Counted from the stretch's first letter, positions 34,391 through 43,445 are shown. The stretch is DNA of 64,000 nucleotides from JACMLD01 sp044227095 (GCA_044227095.1 JBGAFV010000001.1:2232001-2296000), one strand, 5' to 3'. The notes: a model not told the origin generated them from the letters alone. A program made the numbers and translations.

Positions 34391-35617
34391 ATGTACGCAA
34401 GGTTTCTTTTGTTTTTATTGTTTGTTTCGGTTGTTGTAAAAGCGCAGCGGCCGGAAGATATTCTTACCTATATAAATTCTTACCGCGATATTGCTATTGC
34501 AGAAATGCAACGTACAGGTGTGCCTGCTGCAATTAAACTTGCACAGGGTATACATGAAACCCAGGCTGGTACAAGTGATCTTGTAAGAAAATCAAACAAC
34601 CATTTTGGTATTAAATGCAAGAATACCTGGACAGGCGATAAAGTATATCATGATGATGATGCCCGTGGAGAATGCTTTCGCAGTTACACACAACCAGAAC
34701 AATCTTACAGGGATCATTCAGATTTTTTAAAAGGCAGTCCACGTTATGCTTTTCTTTTCGATCTTGATCCCACAGATTATAAAGCATGGGCAAGCGGTTT
34801 AAGAAAAGCTGGTTATGCTACCAATTACAGGTATGCGCAAATATTAATTAAACTCATTGAAGATTACAATCTTGAGCAGTATACATTAATTGCAATGGGC
34901 AAACTTCCCCCGGTTAGCGATGCTATTGCACAAAACAGTACAACAACCGGCAATACATCGTCTGTAGTAATACAGGTGGTAAACCCAACTTTTGGGGATG
35001 TTGATTCAGAAGAAAATATTGTTGCGCCGCCAGTTGTTGATTATCCCGCAGGAGAATTCAGTATTAACAGTGCAAAATGTGTTTTTGTAAAACAAGGCAC
35101 ATCATTATTGTCTGTTGCAGAAGATCATCATATTTCTTTTGCCCGCCTGCTTGACTTTAATGATTTAAATGATGGCGATGTAGTAAAAACAAATCAGCTT
35201 ATTTTTCTTCAGCGCAAACGCAAAACAGGCGCAACACCATTTCATGTTGTACAGCGTGGCGAAACTTTATATTATATAGCCCAGGCAGAAGGTATTCGTT
35301 TGGAAAGTTTACTTTCTAACAATATGCTTATAGAAAAAATGCAACCTGCAACCGGCGAAAAATTATACTTGCAGGATGCAGCACCTGCCCGCCCTTTGCT
35401 GGCTGCAGAAAAAAAGACAATTATTAGAGAGACAACTGTTATTGCGCCAATGGCAGCAAAGACTGCAGATTCTACAATGCATGTTGTACAAACCAAAGAA
35501 ACATTATACAGTATTTCAAAAAAATATGGTGTTAGCCTGGAGCAATTGAAAGCATGGAATAAACTGGATACTACAGATGTTAAAATAGGCCAGCAATTGC
35601 TGATTCATAGCAATTAG
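34391..35617 (+). CDS. Glucosaminidase (GH73) with LysM repeats
   Basis: This 408-residue exported protein has a signal peptide (about 1-19, ending VKAQR). An N-acetylglucosaminidase domain follows at about 20-160, with Glu57 in LAQGIHETQAG as the likely catalytic acid. A linker leads to LysM modules: one degenerate (about 225-278), one at about 282-328 and one at 362-407 (HVVQTKETLYSISKKYGVS). GH73 enzymes cleave the peptidoglycan sugar backbone, and LysM binds the same polymer. It may serve cell division, turnover or remodelling for secretion; the sequence does not say which. It is co-transcribed with the O-methyltransferase. Confidence 0.92.
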   Translation: MYARFLLFLLFVSVVVKAQRPEDILTYINSYRDIAIAEMQRTGVPAAIKLAQGIHETQAGTSDLVRKSNNHFGIKCKNTWTGDKVYHDDDARGECFRSYTQPEQSYRDHSDFLKGSPRYAFLFDLDPTDYKAWASGLRKAGYATNYRYAQILIKLIEDYNLEQYTLIAMGKLPPVSDAIAQNSTTTGNTSSVVIQVVNPTFGDVDSEENIVAPPVVDYPAGEFSINSAKCVFVKQGTSLLSVAEDHHISFARLLDFNDLNDGDVVKTNQLIFLQRKRKTGATPFHVVQRGETLYYIAQAEGIRLESLLSNNMLIEKMQPATGEKLYLQDAAPARPLLAAEKKTIIRETTVIAPMAAKTADSTMHVVQTKETLYSISKKYGVSLEQLKAWNKLDTTDVKIGQQLLIHSN

Positions 35618-35664
35618 AATAAGACGTACCTTAATAAAAAATCATCCCTTTAAAATATTTTCCT

Positions 35665-36204
35665 TTGGCACAAAAAATACGTGTACACGATAAAGAATTT
35701 GAACCCTACCTCTCTGCTGCTGCAATTGGAGAAAAAGTAAATATTATGGCCAGTGCCATTAACAAAGAGTATGCGGGCAAAAAGCCTTTGTTTATTGCTA
35801 TTTTAAACGGTTCATTTATTTTTGCATCAGATCTTTTTAAGAATATTTCAATTGAAGCAGAGATTTGTTTTATTAAACTGGCTTCATATAAAGGAACAAA
35901 ATCCAGCGGGCAGGTAATTACCGCCATAGGGCTGGATATGGATATTTTTAACCGGCACGTTATTATTGTTGAAGATATTGTTGACACTGGTAAAACCTTA
36001 AGCGAATTCCTGCCTCAATTGCAACACCAGCAACCCGCATCCCTTTCTATAGCTACCTTGTTGCACAAGCCCGACGCAACTGTGTATCCTATCAAAATAG
36101 ATTATCTTGGATTCTCCATACCCAACAAATTTGTACTTGGTTATGGACTGGATTATGATGGCTTGGGCAGAAATATCAAAGAAATATACCAATTGGTAGG
36201 ATAA
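35665..36204 (+). CDS. hpt: Hypoxanthine phosphoribosyltransferase
   Basis: This 179-residue enzyme salvages hypoxanthine and guanine to IMP and GMP using PRPP in the cytoplasm. The PRPP motif is VIIVEDIVDTGKTL, and the flexible loop region is LASYKGTKSSGQV. Length and order fit the family. No in-frame ATG precedes the conserved part, so translation should start at the TTG at 35665 (MAQKIRVHD). The bases TTCCTTTG (35660-35667) resemble a -7 element and overlap the TTG, so the start stays uncertain by a few codons. Confidence 0.93.
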   Translation: MAQKIRVHDKEFEPYLSAAAIGEKVNIMASAINKEYAGKKPLFIAILNGSFIFASDLFKNISIEAEICFIKLASYKGTKSSGQVITAIGLDMDIFNRHVIIVEDIVDTGKTLSEFLPQLQHQQPASLSIATLLHKPDATVYPIKIDYLGFSIPNKFVLGYGLDYDGLGRNIKEIYQLVG

Positions 36205-36246
36205 AAGCGTTTTTATTAAGTACAAAACACTGCGGCGGGTAACAAG

Positions 36247-36300
36247 ATGCGATTAATCGTTTATTGGTTGATTATCAATTGCTACCTGTTGTATCGCATC
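36247..36300. repeat. Inverted repeat GATGCGAT/ATCGCATC upstream of the vWA gene
   Basis: GATGCGAT at 36247-36254 and ATCGCATC at 36293-36300 are perfect inverted copies, with GATTAATCG...TTGATTATCAA in the loop. The right arm is 10 bases before the TTG start at 36311. It may be a hairpin that affects translation of the vWA gene or an operator; there is no further evidence. Confidence 0.45.
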
Positions 36301-36310
36301 AAATATCCGG

Positions 36311-38074
36311 TTGAAAAAAGTAATCACCATATTGCTAAGTCTGCTGGTTACCCTTTCATTGTCTGCACAGTACTATTTACGGGGCGAAGTAAGGGATGAA
36401 ACAAGTACGCCCCTGCCCAACACAAAAATATTGCTCCACTCTACAGGTTATGTTTATTACGCCGGCAGTTCAGGTGGTTTTGGCATCCTGTCTACTCAAA
36501 AAGACGATTCTGTAACTGTTTCATACGAAGGCTACCAGGAATTGCGGCTAAAACTTTCCGCGGTTAACTATACAAATATTACCCTCAAGCTGCAACGTGC
36601 TACAGGCAATATGCACAAAAACAAACTTGTGTCTGTTACAAAAGACATGCATTGGGATGAAAAACGCAACTGGTCCGTTGGCGGCGAAACCTATAGCAAC
36701 CTGCTGGAAAATGAATTTATTCCCGCAAAAAAATATCCTGAAACCGGGTTTGCCATTAATACAGATAAAGCGGCTTACAGCAATATGCGCAGGTTTATAA
36801 ACATGGGCAGTACTGTGCCGCCAGATGCAGTGCGTATAGAAGAAATGCTCAATTATTTCAACTTTGGTTATAAAGAACCACCCAAAGACAGTGTTTTTAA
36901 TTTTGATTCTTATCTCACCAGTTGTCCATGGAATGCCGAAAATGAATTGTTCTACCTGAAAGTTTGCGCAAAAAAAGTAGATCTTGATAATGTGCCTGCA
37001 AGCAATCTTGTTTTCCTCATAGATATTTCCGGATCAATGGATATGCCCAATCGGTTGCCTTTATTAAAATCTGCTTTTAAGCTAATGATTAATAACCTCA
37101 GGCAAAAAGATACGGTTTCAATTGTTGTGTATGGAGGCGCAGTAGGTGTATGGTTGCAACCTACTTGTGGTACAGAAAAAGAAAAAATTACAAAGGCGGT
37201 TGAAGATTTGTATCCCGGTGGTTCTACCCCCGGTGCGTCTGGTATACAAGCTGCATATGCATTAGCAAAAAGCCAGTTTATAAAAGGAGGAAACAATCGT
37301 GTAATACTTGCAACAGATGGCGACTTTAATGTAGGACAGGCAAATGATGATGAACTTGAAAATATGATAACATTGCACCGGCAGTCTGGTATTTATCTTA
37401 CTTGTCTTGGCGTAGGTATGGGTAATTATAAAGATTCAAAACTTGAGATACTTGCAAAAAAAGGCAATGGCAATTTTGCTTATCTCGATAATGAAAAAGA
37501 AGCCGAAAAAATTCTTGTAAAAGAGCTTACGCAAACATTGTATACTGTTGCAGATGATGCATACCTGAGTATAAAATTCAATCAGAAACTGGTAAAAGAT
37601 TACCGGCTTATTGGGTTTGATAATAAACTAAGAGCCGTTGCAGATTCTTTAAGCGAACTGGAAGGTGGTGAAGTTGGTTCTGGTCATACTTTAATGGCAG
37701 TATTTGAAATAACGCCTACATACGCTAATGTGTCTTCTGCAGATAATCCCGGTAAAGAGCCATTGGCAAAAGCCATCGTTAATTATCGTTGCCCTAAAGA
37801 TTCTACCAAAAAGATTTCTTCTTTTAATGCGCCATTTACATTTACAGAGTTTAATGATATGCCGGCATGTCATCGCTTTGCAGCATCGGTAGTAGAATTT
37901 GCATTGTTGCTAAAAAATTCTCCTTATGCTAAATCAATATCCTGGAACGATTCCATCATCCTCGCAAATGAATCTTATAACCACGATGATGCAGTGCAAA
38001 AAGAATTTATTACGCTGGTAGAAAAAGCAAGAAAGATTTATGGAAAGAGCAGGAAGAAGAAGAGTAGTTCTTAG
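36311..38074 (+). CDS. Exported vWA-domain protein (YfbK-like)
   Basis: This 587-residue protein starts at a TTG codon and has a signal peptide (1-20, ending LSLSAQ). A carboxypeptidase-regulatory-like beta-sandwich (about 22-95) precedes the YfbK N-terminal region. The vWA domain (about 230-410) has the metal-adhesion site Asp238-x-Ser240-x-Ser242 in FLIDISGSMD. The C-terminus resembles DUF3520. It is likely periplasmic or surface-exposed and binds a partner through the divalent cation site. E. coli YfbK has no defined function. It is monocistronic. The TTG start is supported by the correct signal peptide that it begins. Confidence 0.9.
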   Translation: MKKVITILLSLLVTLSLSAQYYLRGEVRDETSTPLPNTKILLHSTGYVYYAGSSGGFGILSTQKDDSVTVSYEGYQELRLKLSAVNYTNITLKLQRATGNMHKNKLVSVTKDMHWDEKRNWSVGGETYSNLLENEFIPAKKYPETGFAINTDKAAYSNMRRFINMGSTVPPDAVRIEEMLNYFNFGYKEPPKDSVFNFDSYLTSCPWNAENELFYLKVCAKKVDLDNVPASNLVFLIDISGSMDMPNRLPLLKSAFKLMINNLRQKDTVSIVVYGGAVGVWLQPTCGTEKEKITKAVEDLYPGGSTPGASGIQAAYALAKSQFIKGGNNRVILATDGDFNVGQANDDELENMITLHRQSGIYLTCLGVGMGNYKDSKLEILAKKGNGNFAYLDNEKEAEKILVKELTQTLYTVADDAYLSIKFNQKLVKDYRLIGFDNKLRAVADSLSELEGGEVGSGHTLMAVFEITPTYANVSSADNPGKEPLAKAIVNYRCPKDSTKKISSFNAPFTFTEFNDMPACHRFAASVVEFALLLKNSPYAKSISWNDSIILANESYNHDDAVQKEFITLVEKARKIYGKSRKKKSSS

Positions 38075-38140
38075 CCTGTTGCCGTTCTTTTTGTCATACT
38101 CACAAAGGAAACATCTCCTGGATTGTTTTAAAATTATGTA

Positions 38141-38188
38141 GCCGGCATTTGTTTTTCATGGAATCATCGTTGCGTCGCACACTTGTAC
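38141..38188 (+). repeat. CATCGTTGCGTCGCACACTTGT repeat copy
   Basis: CCGGCATTTGTT, 8 bases, then ATCATCGTTGCGTCGCACACTTGT. It is the continuous form of the interrupted copy at 13450. It lies between convergent genes. Confidence 0.6.
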
Positions 38189-38196
38189 ATGTAACC

Positions 38197-38234
38197 CATT
38201 TCCACATCTACCACATTTTCACATTTTCCACATT
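38197..38234 (-). repeat. AATGTGG dispersed repeat, inverted copy
   Basis: CATTTCCACATCTACCACATTTTCACATTTTCCACATT is the reverse complement of the repeat words at 681-708. It runs into the stop codon of the oxidase gene at 38233 and lies directly behind the preceding repeat copy, so two repeat families adjoin here. Confidence 0.6.
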
Positions 38235-39576
38235 AGCCCAATCCAAGTCTTCTTGAAATATTAGAACTAAATTCCCCCGAAGGATCGTATTTCTTCTTAA
38301 TCGAAAGCCATTGCTTGTATTCAGGATACATTTCTTTAAACATGGTTTCATTCAACAATGCATCTTTACCAAGATACAACCTGCCGCCTGCTGCCAATAC
38401 TTTTGCATCCAGCTTTGGTGTAAACTCCAATAATTTTTTTGTTACAGGAAAATCTATAGCAAGTGTATAGCCTTTAAAAGGAAAAGAAAGAATACCCTGT
38501 CCATCGCCCATTCTTTTAAACACATTTAAAAACGGCGTGCAGCCGCTTGCTGCAATCATTTCAAGAATTTCTTTCAGATTTTGTTTGCCATTTTCCTCGG
38601 GTATAACAAACTGGTATTGTATAAAGCCACGTTTGCCATAACCTTTGTTCCAGTTATTAATAGCATCCAGCGGAAAGAAAAATTTTTCATAATGTACAAA
38701 TTCCTTTGGTGAGTTTTGTACAAAAGCAATAACCCTGTTTAGTATTCTTACAGTTAACCCGTTCAATACAAAAGAAGGCAGAAAAAAAGGAACGGCTAGT
38801 TTACCTGTAGCATGCAGTTTAAGCGGATTTGCCTTTACTTTCTCTGGTAATTCTGAAAGTTTAGCTGCATTGCCCAGCGTTAACACACCACTGCCCAGTT
38901 TTTTTCCCTTTGCCAGCGCATCTATCCATGCTACAGAATAATTGTATTCATGATCATACTTGTCAAGTGCTTCAAGCATATGATCCAGGTCTTTTATAAC
39001 AACAGATTTTTGTTTAAAATAAGTTGTTTCAATTTTTCTTAGTCTGATGGTAGCTGTTAGTATTACGCCAAGCAAACCCAGTCCGCCAAAATTTGCCCAG
39101 AACAAATCTTCATTTTCTGTGCGTGAGGCTGTAAGCACAGTACCATCTGCAAGGAGTATGGTAAAAGAGATAACGCAGTTTACAAATGAACCATCAATGT
39201 GGTGTGCCTTACCATGTATATCGTTGGCTATTGCCCCACCAATGGTTACAAATTTTGTTCCCGGGCATATCATGGGCAGCCAGCCTTTGGGACCAAATGT
39301 GGTTATAATTTCTTCTAAACTTGCACCCGACTGACATTCAAGTATGCCTTCTTTTTCATCAAACGAAATAAAATAATTGAGTTTTGTACAAACAGCTACA
39401 TATTTGCTGTCGTTAATGGCCTGGTCGCCATAACTTCTGCCAAGGCCTCGCGCAATCAGCCTTTCGTCTTTCATTGCTTTGATGCAATCTTCCTGGTTAC
39501 GCGGCAATATAGTGTATGATTCACTCACCGGGTAATTGCCCCATCCGCCTAGTAGTTCTTTTTTACCCGATAGCAT
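38233..39576 (-). CDS. FAD-binding oxidoreductase, DprE1-like
   Basis: This 447-residue enzyme has the FAD-binding p-cresol methylhydroxylase fold. ARGLGRSYGDQAIND is the FAD PP-loop, followed by GGAIANDIHGKAHHIDGSFVN and a C-terminal D-arabinono-lactone-oxidase-type cap. It is related to DprE1, which oxidises decaprenylphosphoryl ribose during arabinan precursor synthesis in actinobacteria. In Bacteroidota related enzymes occur with a DprE2-like reductase, but no reductase is adjacent here. The substrate is therefore not established; it may act on another polyprenyl-linked or free sugar. It is predicted cytoplasmic or membrane-associated. Confidence 0.85.
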   Translation of the reverse strand: MLSGKKELLGGWGNYPVSESYTILPRNQEDCIKAMKDERLIARGLGRSYGDQAINDSKYVAVCTKLNYFISFDEKEGILECQSGASLEEIITTFGPKGWLPMICPGTKFVTIGGAIANDIHGKAHHIDGSFVNCVISFTILLADGTVLTASRTENEDLFWANFGGLGLLGVILTATIRLRKIETTYFKQKSVVIKDLDHMLEALDKYDHEYNYSVAWIDALAKGKKLGSGVLTLGNAAKLSELPEKVKANPLKLHATGKLAVPFFLPSFVLNGLTVRILNRVIAFVQNSPKEFVHYEKFFFPLDAINNWNKGYGKRGFIQYQFVIPEENGKQNLKEILEMIAASGCTPFLNVFKRMGDGQGILSFPFKGYTLAIDFPVTKKLLEFTPKLDAKVLAAGGRLYLGKDALLNETMFKEMYPEYKQWLSIKKKYDPSGEFSSNISRRLGLG

Positions 39577-39678
39577 GTAGTAAGGTTTAAATAATTTTTG
39601 CCAAGGTAATACAATAGGTTAAGAGATGAAAGGGAAAAGGCGGAAAATGGATTAAGAAAACATAGCCTGGAGGTCATG

Positions 39679-39708
39679 TCAAAAAAAAGAAGGCCTGTAA
39701 TGCCTCCT
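39679..39708 (-). terminator. Terminator of the grpE-dnaJ transcript
   Basis: On the minus strand AGGAGGC pairs with GCCTTCT (one G-T pair) around a seven-base loop ATTACAG and is followed by a long run of T. It stands 29 bases behind the dnaJ stop codon. Confidence 0.8.
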
Positions 39709-39736
39709 CCTTTAAACTTATTTTCTCTTTGTTCTC

Positions 39737-40900
39737 TTAAGTAAACATCTCCCGCATCTTGTCAAAAAAACTTTTATCGTTTTTATCTGGCCGTGGTTGA
39801 AAATTTTGAGAATTACTCATCTTTTCGAGCATGTTTTTTTCTTCACTGCTTACATTTTGCGGCGTCCATACATTTACATGTATCAGCTGATCTCCTTTTG
39901 CATAACCATTTACCTCAGGGAAGCCTTTGCCTTTTAAACGGAAGATTTTACCACTTTGCGTTCCGGCAGGTATTTTAATTTTTGCCTTGCCATCTATAGT
40001 AGGCACTTCAAGCTGGGTTCCAAATATAGCATCTGGTATAGAGATGTGCAGATCGTATGCTACATTCAATCCATCGCGGTGCAAATCTTTGTGTGCTTCC
40101 TCTTCAATTAAAACAATCAGATCGCCGGCCATTCCTCCGCGTTCGCCTGCATTGCCCTTGCCGCCAACGCTCAGTTGCATGCCTTCCTGTACGCCACCTG
40201 GTATATCAAGCGTAACTGTTTCTTCACCAAATACCCTTCCTTCTCCCTTACAATTGCCACATTTTGCAGTTATCGTTGTTCCCTCACCGTTACAAGTAGG
40301 GCAGGTAGTTACTGTTTGCATTTGCCCAAGAAAAGTATTGGTAACACGCTTTACCTGCCCGTTGCCGCCGCAGGTTCCGCAGGTTTGCACACTGTTTTTA
40401 TCTTTAGCACCGCTACCGGAACAAGTGGTACAAACAACATGCTTTTTTACTTTTACACTTTTGGTAACGCCGTTGGCAATTTCTTCGTAGTTCAGTTTTA
40501 ATTTAATGCGCAAATTGCTGCCACGTATGCCGCGTGGCCTTCCGCCACCACCGCCGCGGCTTCTTCCACCACCACCAAAAAAACTTCCAAAAAGATCTTC
40601 ACCAAAAATATCTCCAAACTGGCTGAAGATATCTTCTGTGTTCATGCCGCCACCAAAACCACCACGTCCGTTATTGCCCATGCCTGCATGGCCGAACCTA
40701 TCGTACTGTGCTTTTTTATCTGCATCGCTTAACACTTCATATGCTTCAGCAGCTTCTTTAAATTTTTCTTCAGCAGGCTTATCACCGGGGTTGCGGTCCG
40801 GATGGTACTGCATGGCTACTTTACGGTATGCCTTCTTAATTTCATCTGCAGATGCAGTTTTACTAACACCAAGTACTTCGTAATAATCTCTCTTTGACAT
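39737..40900 (-). CDS. dnaJ: Chaperone protein DnaJ
   Basis: This 387-residue type I J-protein stimulates the DnaK ATPase and delivers unfolded substrates. The J domain (1-70) has the HPD triad in MQYHPDRNP. A Gly-rich region follows. The cysteine-rich domain has four CxxCxGxG repeats (CTTCSGSG, CGTCGGNG, CPTCNGEG, CGNCKGEG). The substrate-binding beta-domains reach to the end. It lies 77 bases behind grpE in the same direction, and its terminator is at 39679-39708. Confidence 0.97.
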   Translation of the reverse strand: MSKRDYYEVLGVSKTASADEIKKAYRKVAMQYHPDRNPGDKPAEEKFKEAAEAYEVLSDADKKAQYDRFGHAGMGNNGRGGFGGGMNTEDIFSQFGDIFGEDLFGSFFGGGGRSRGGGGGRPRGIRGSNLRIKLKLNYEEIANGVTKSVKVKKHVVCTTCSGSGAKDKNSVQTCGTCGGNGQVKRVTNTFLGQMQTVTTCPTCNGEGTTITAKCGNCKGEGRVFGEETVTLDIPGGVQEGMQLSVGGKGNAGERGGMAGDLIVLIEEEAHKDLHRDGLNVAYDLHISIPDAIFGTQLEVPTIDGKAKIKIPAGTQSGKIFRLKGKGFPEVNGYAKGDQLIHVNVWTPQNVSSEEKNMLEKMSNSQNFQPRPDKNDKSFFDKMREMFT

Positions 40901-40977
40901 AAAATAAATAGCCTGGGCTTTCTTGCGTATAAAAAATTAACCTGCTGCACTAATCATACAGCAGGTATATTAAACAG

Positions 40978-41559
40978 TTATTTTCCTACTACTACTTTTG
41001 CAAAACGGATAATCTTATCGTTGAGGTAATATCCTTTTTGTACTTCATCAAGCACTTTACCTACTGCTGCTGGCGAAGGGGAGGGTATTTCAGTAATGGC
41101 TTCATGCAAATCTGGATTAAACTCCTGGCCTATACTTGTCATTGGTTTTAACCCTTTCGATTGAAGTGTACTGCGCAGTTTATTAAAAACCAGCAAAACG
41201 CCTTCTTTTATAGCTGCAGCGTCATTACTATTTTCTACCTGTTTTTGTGCACGTTCAGAATCGTCTAAAACATCAAGCAAAGAGGTAATTACATCTTTAC
41301 CTGCTGTTTGGATAAGTTCAGTTTTTTCACGGGCATTGCGTTTCCTGAAATTGTCGAACTCTGCCACCAGCCGCATGTATTTGTCTTTCCATTCAGCAGC
41401 TTCATCCTGCAATCTTTCTATTTCGCTTATGTCATCAGCCGGATTGCTTAGGTGGTTGCTGCCAGCTACTTCCGAATCGGCGTTCATATCCAGCAGTTCT
41501 TCATTACTATTGACAGCATCCTGTCCGTTTCCTGTATTTTTTACATCTTTTTCTTGCAT
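40978..41559 (-). CDS. grpE: Nucleotide exchange factor GrpE
   Basis: From the ATG at 41559 this is a 193-residue protein that releases ADP from DnaK. A charged, variable N-terminus is followed by the long coiled-coil helix (KYMRLVAEFDNFRKRNAREK) and the C-terminal beta-wing (DPDLHEAI-type, here FNPDLHEAITEIPS). The open frame extends 16 codons upstream to 41607, but those residues have no GrpE character. grpE and dnaJ form one heat-shock-type transcript; dnaK is not in the window. No CIRCE-like inverted repeat is visible upstream. Confidence 0.95.
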   Translation of the reverse strand: MQEKDVKNTGNGQDAVNSNEELLDMNADSEVAGSNHLSNPADDISEIERLQDEAAEWKDKYMRLVAEFDNFRKRNAREKTELIQTAGKDVITSLLDVLDDSERAQKQVENSNDAAAIKEGVLLVFNKLRSTLQSKGLKPMTSIGQEFNPDLHEAITEIPSPSPAAVGKVLDEVQKGYYLNDKIIRFAKVVVGK

Positions 41560-41648
41560 AATCTTACAAATTGTCAGCGAAGGTAAGGTAGTCAAGAATG
41601 TTGCCAAGTGGTTTTAAAAAGACAAATTGTCGCATGTTATAAAGCCGT

Positions 41649-41680
41649 AGTATTCAGTATTTAGTATGAAGTATTCAGAA
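41649..41680. repeat. Short AGTATTCAG direct repeat
   Basis: AGTATTCAGTATTTAGTATGAAGTATTCAGAA contains AGTATTCAG twice and two degenerate forms between. It lies in the 245-base divergent gap between grpE and the methyltransferase gene. The rest of that gap has TTAACTTGCAGCC at 41776-41788, a fragment of the AGCT-type repeat. Confidence 0.4.
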
Positions 41681-41804
41681 GTTGGTTTTGGCGTCAATCT
41701 TTAAATAATTCAGGGTTATATGAATAAGGCACTATAAGCGCTGTGTAAACGCCAACGCCAATATAAATACTGTTAACTTGCAGCCCTTAATAGCATTTTA
41801 ACTG

Positions 41805-42977
41805 ATGGCTAAAGTAATACTCAAAAAGAAAATAAGCAGGCGTATAGAAGATGGTCATCCATGGGTTTTTGCCAATGAAGTGAATATGGTTGAAGGCGAA
41901 GTAAATGGTGGGGATATTGCCGATGTGTTTACCCACGACAAAAAATTTGTGGGCCGGGCGTATATCAACCCAAAATCACAAATTATTGCACGCATACTTA
42001 CAAGGGATAAAAATGAACTTGTAGATGAAGCGTTTTTCTACAACAGGTTGTTGAAAGCATGGCAGTACAAAAGCAAAATTGGATATAAAGAAAATTGCCG
42101 TTTAATATTTGGTGAAGCTGATTTTTTACCTGCGCTTATTATTGATAAGTTCAATGATTACTTTGTTTTACAAACGCTGGCATTGGGTATAGATGTATGG
42201 AAGCCTGCTATTGTAAAAGCGCTTGAAAAGATATTTAAACCTAAAGGTATTTATGAAAGAAATGATGTGCCTGTACGTGAATTGGAAGGATTGCCGCAGC
42301 AAAAAGGGTTTCTTTCCGCACCATTTGATACTTCAATTACCATTAATGAAAACGGTTTAAAGTTTATTGTTGATATAGAGAATGGACAGAAGACGGGTTA
42401 TTTTTTAGACCAGCAAGATAACAGGAGGGCTATTGAAAGAGTTGTAAAAGGAGCAGATGTATTAGGGGCGTTTACTTATACCGGTACATTTGAAATACAT
42501 GCCGGCCATTACGGCGCAAAGTCGGTATACGGTATAGATATTTCTGCAAATGCAGTAGAGCAGGCAAACCGAAATGCCGCTTTAAATGGTTTGCAGGATA
42601 TTGTTCGCTTTGAAGCTTTGAATGCTTTTGATGTATTAAAGGCATGGGGCAAAGAAGGCCGCCAATGGGACGTTGTAATGCTTGACCCGCCTGCATTTGC
42701 CAAGAGCAGGGAAAATATACAAAAAGCTATAACAGGATATAAAGAAATAAACCTGCGTGGAATGAAACTGATTAAGCCTGGTGGTTTTTTGGTTACATCT
42801 TCATGCACCAATCTTGTACAACCAGATTTGTTTTTAGAGATTATAAATATGGCTGCAAAAGATGCCAGAAGAAAATTAAGACAGGTTGCGTATCAGCCAC
42901 AATCGGCAGATCATCCTATTATATGGGGAATGGAAAATACTCACTACCTGAAGTTCTTGATTGTACAGGTTCTTTGA
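41805..42977 (+). CDS. rlmI: 23S rRNA m5C methyltransferase, RlmI-like
   Basis: This 390-residue enzyme has an N-terminal PUA domain (about 1-75, with RRIEDGHPWVFANEV) and a C-terminal Rossmann methyltransferase. The SAM motif region is GADVLGAFTYTGTFEIHAGH with a following acidic IDIS. VVMLDPPAFAKSR is the catalytic-loop motif, and a cysteine lies in TSSCTNLV. The family methylates cytosine in 23S rRNA (RlmI at C1962 in E. coli) with SAM. It is cytoplasmic and monocistronic. The SAM-loop Phe-Cys-Tyr of RlmI is Phe-Thr-Tyr here. Confidence 0.85.
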   Translation: MAKVILKKKISRRIEDGHPWVFANEVNMVEGEVNGGDIADVFTHDKKFVGRAYINPKSQIIARILTRDKNELVDEAFFYNRLLKAWQYKSKIGYKENCRLIFGEADFLPALIIDKFNDYFVLQTLALGIDVWKPAIVKALEKIFKPKGIYERNDVPVRELEGLPQQKGFLSAPFDTSITINENGLKFIVDIENGQKTGYFLDQQDNRRAIERVVKGADVLGAFTYTGTFEIHAGHYGAKSVYGIDISANAVEQANRNAALNGLQDIVRFEALNAFDVLKAWGKEGRQWDVVMLDPPAFAKSRENIQKAITGYKEINLRGMKLIKPGGFLVTSSCTNLVQPDLFLEIINMAAKDARRKLRQVAYQPQSADHPIIWGMENTHYLKFLIVQVL

Positions 42978-42980
42978 GTA

Positions 42981-43012
42981 AATGTGGTGAATGTAGGAGT
43001 GTGAAAATGAAA
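42981..43012 (+). repeat. AATGTGG dispersed repeat copy
   Basis: AATGTGGTGAATGTAGGAGTGTGAAAATG starts 3 bases behind the rlmI stop codon and is of the same family as 681-708. The following bases to 43106 contain GCGACG and CGCATTTCG words but no gene. Confidence 0.55.
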
Positions 43013-43106
43013 AGCAACATTTAAAATAAGCCAGCGCTGCAAAGGCGACGCATGCTTAACAATGGTAATCCATTGCGACACGAAATGCGATAATAAGCGA
43101 AATGCA

Positions 43107-43445
43107 TTAATGTGAAACCTGGAATTTGCCAGAGTCTATAACCCTGCCACTTTTATCTCTTAGTTGGAAAATATAAACACCGCGGTAAAAATCTGAAACG
43201 TTTACTACTGTTTTTTGGGTTACAGCAGGAAGGTCAACTACTTTTTTTCCTACAAAATTATAAATCTGGAAAGAGTAAGTGTTATTGAAATTTTGGTCGA
43301 AGTCGAATGTGATTTGTGATACGGCCGGGTTAGGGTAGAACTTGGTCACTTTCACAGGTACGTCCTGGGGCGTAGGCCTGTTCAATTGGCTGTTCGATTG
43401 AAATGCGGTCAAAAGAATAAAAGATAGTATGTAGAAAATCTTCAT
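43107..43445 (-). CDS. Minimal T9SS type A sorting-domain protein
   Basis: From the ATG at 43445 this is a 112-residue protein made of a signal peptide (about 1-19, ending QSNSQ) and then essentially only a T9SS type A C-terminal sorting domain. The family landmarks are FYPNPAVSQITFDF, YSFQIYNFVGKKV and YRGVYIFQLRDKSG with the final basic strand. Normal substrates have a large passenger before this domain; here the passenger is at most a dozen residues (RPTPQDVPVKV). The product should cross the outer membrane by the type IX system. The open frame runs to 43517, but the upstream residues form no signal peptide. The role is unknown. Confidence 0.85.
   Translation of the reverse strand: MKIFYILSFILLTAFQSNSQLNRPTPQDVPVKVTKFYPNPAVSQITFDFDQNFNNTYSFQIYNFVGKKVVDLPAVTQKTVVNVSDFYRGVYIFQLRDKSGRVIDSGKFQVSH

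Noticed and set aside
39793..40883. Plus-strand frames across dnaJ
   Set aside because: They are antisense shadows of the zinc-finger and Gly-rich regions of dnaJ, which is intact on the minus strand.
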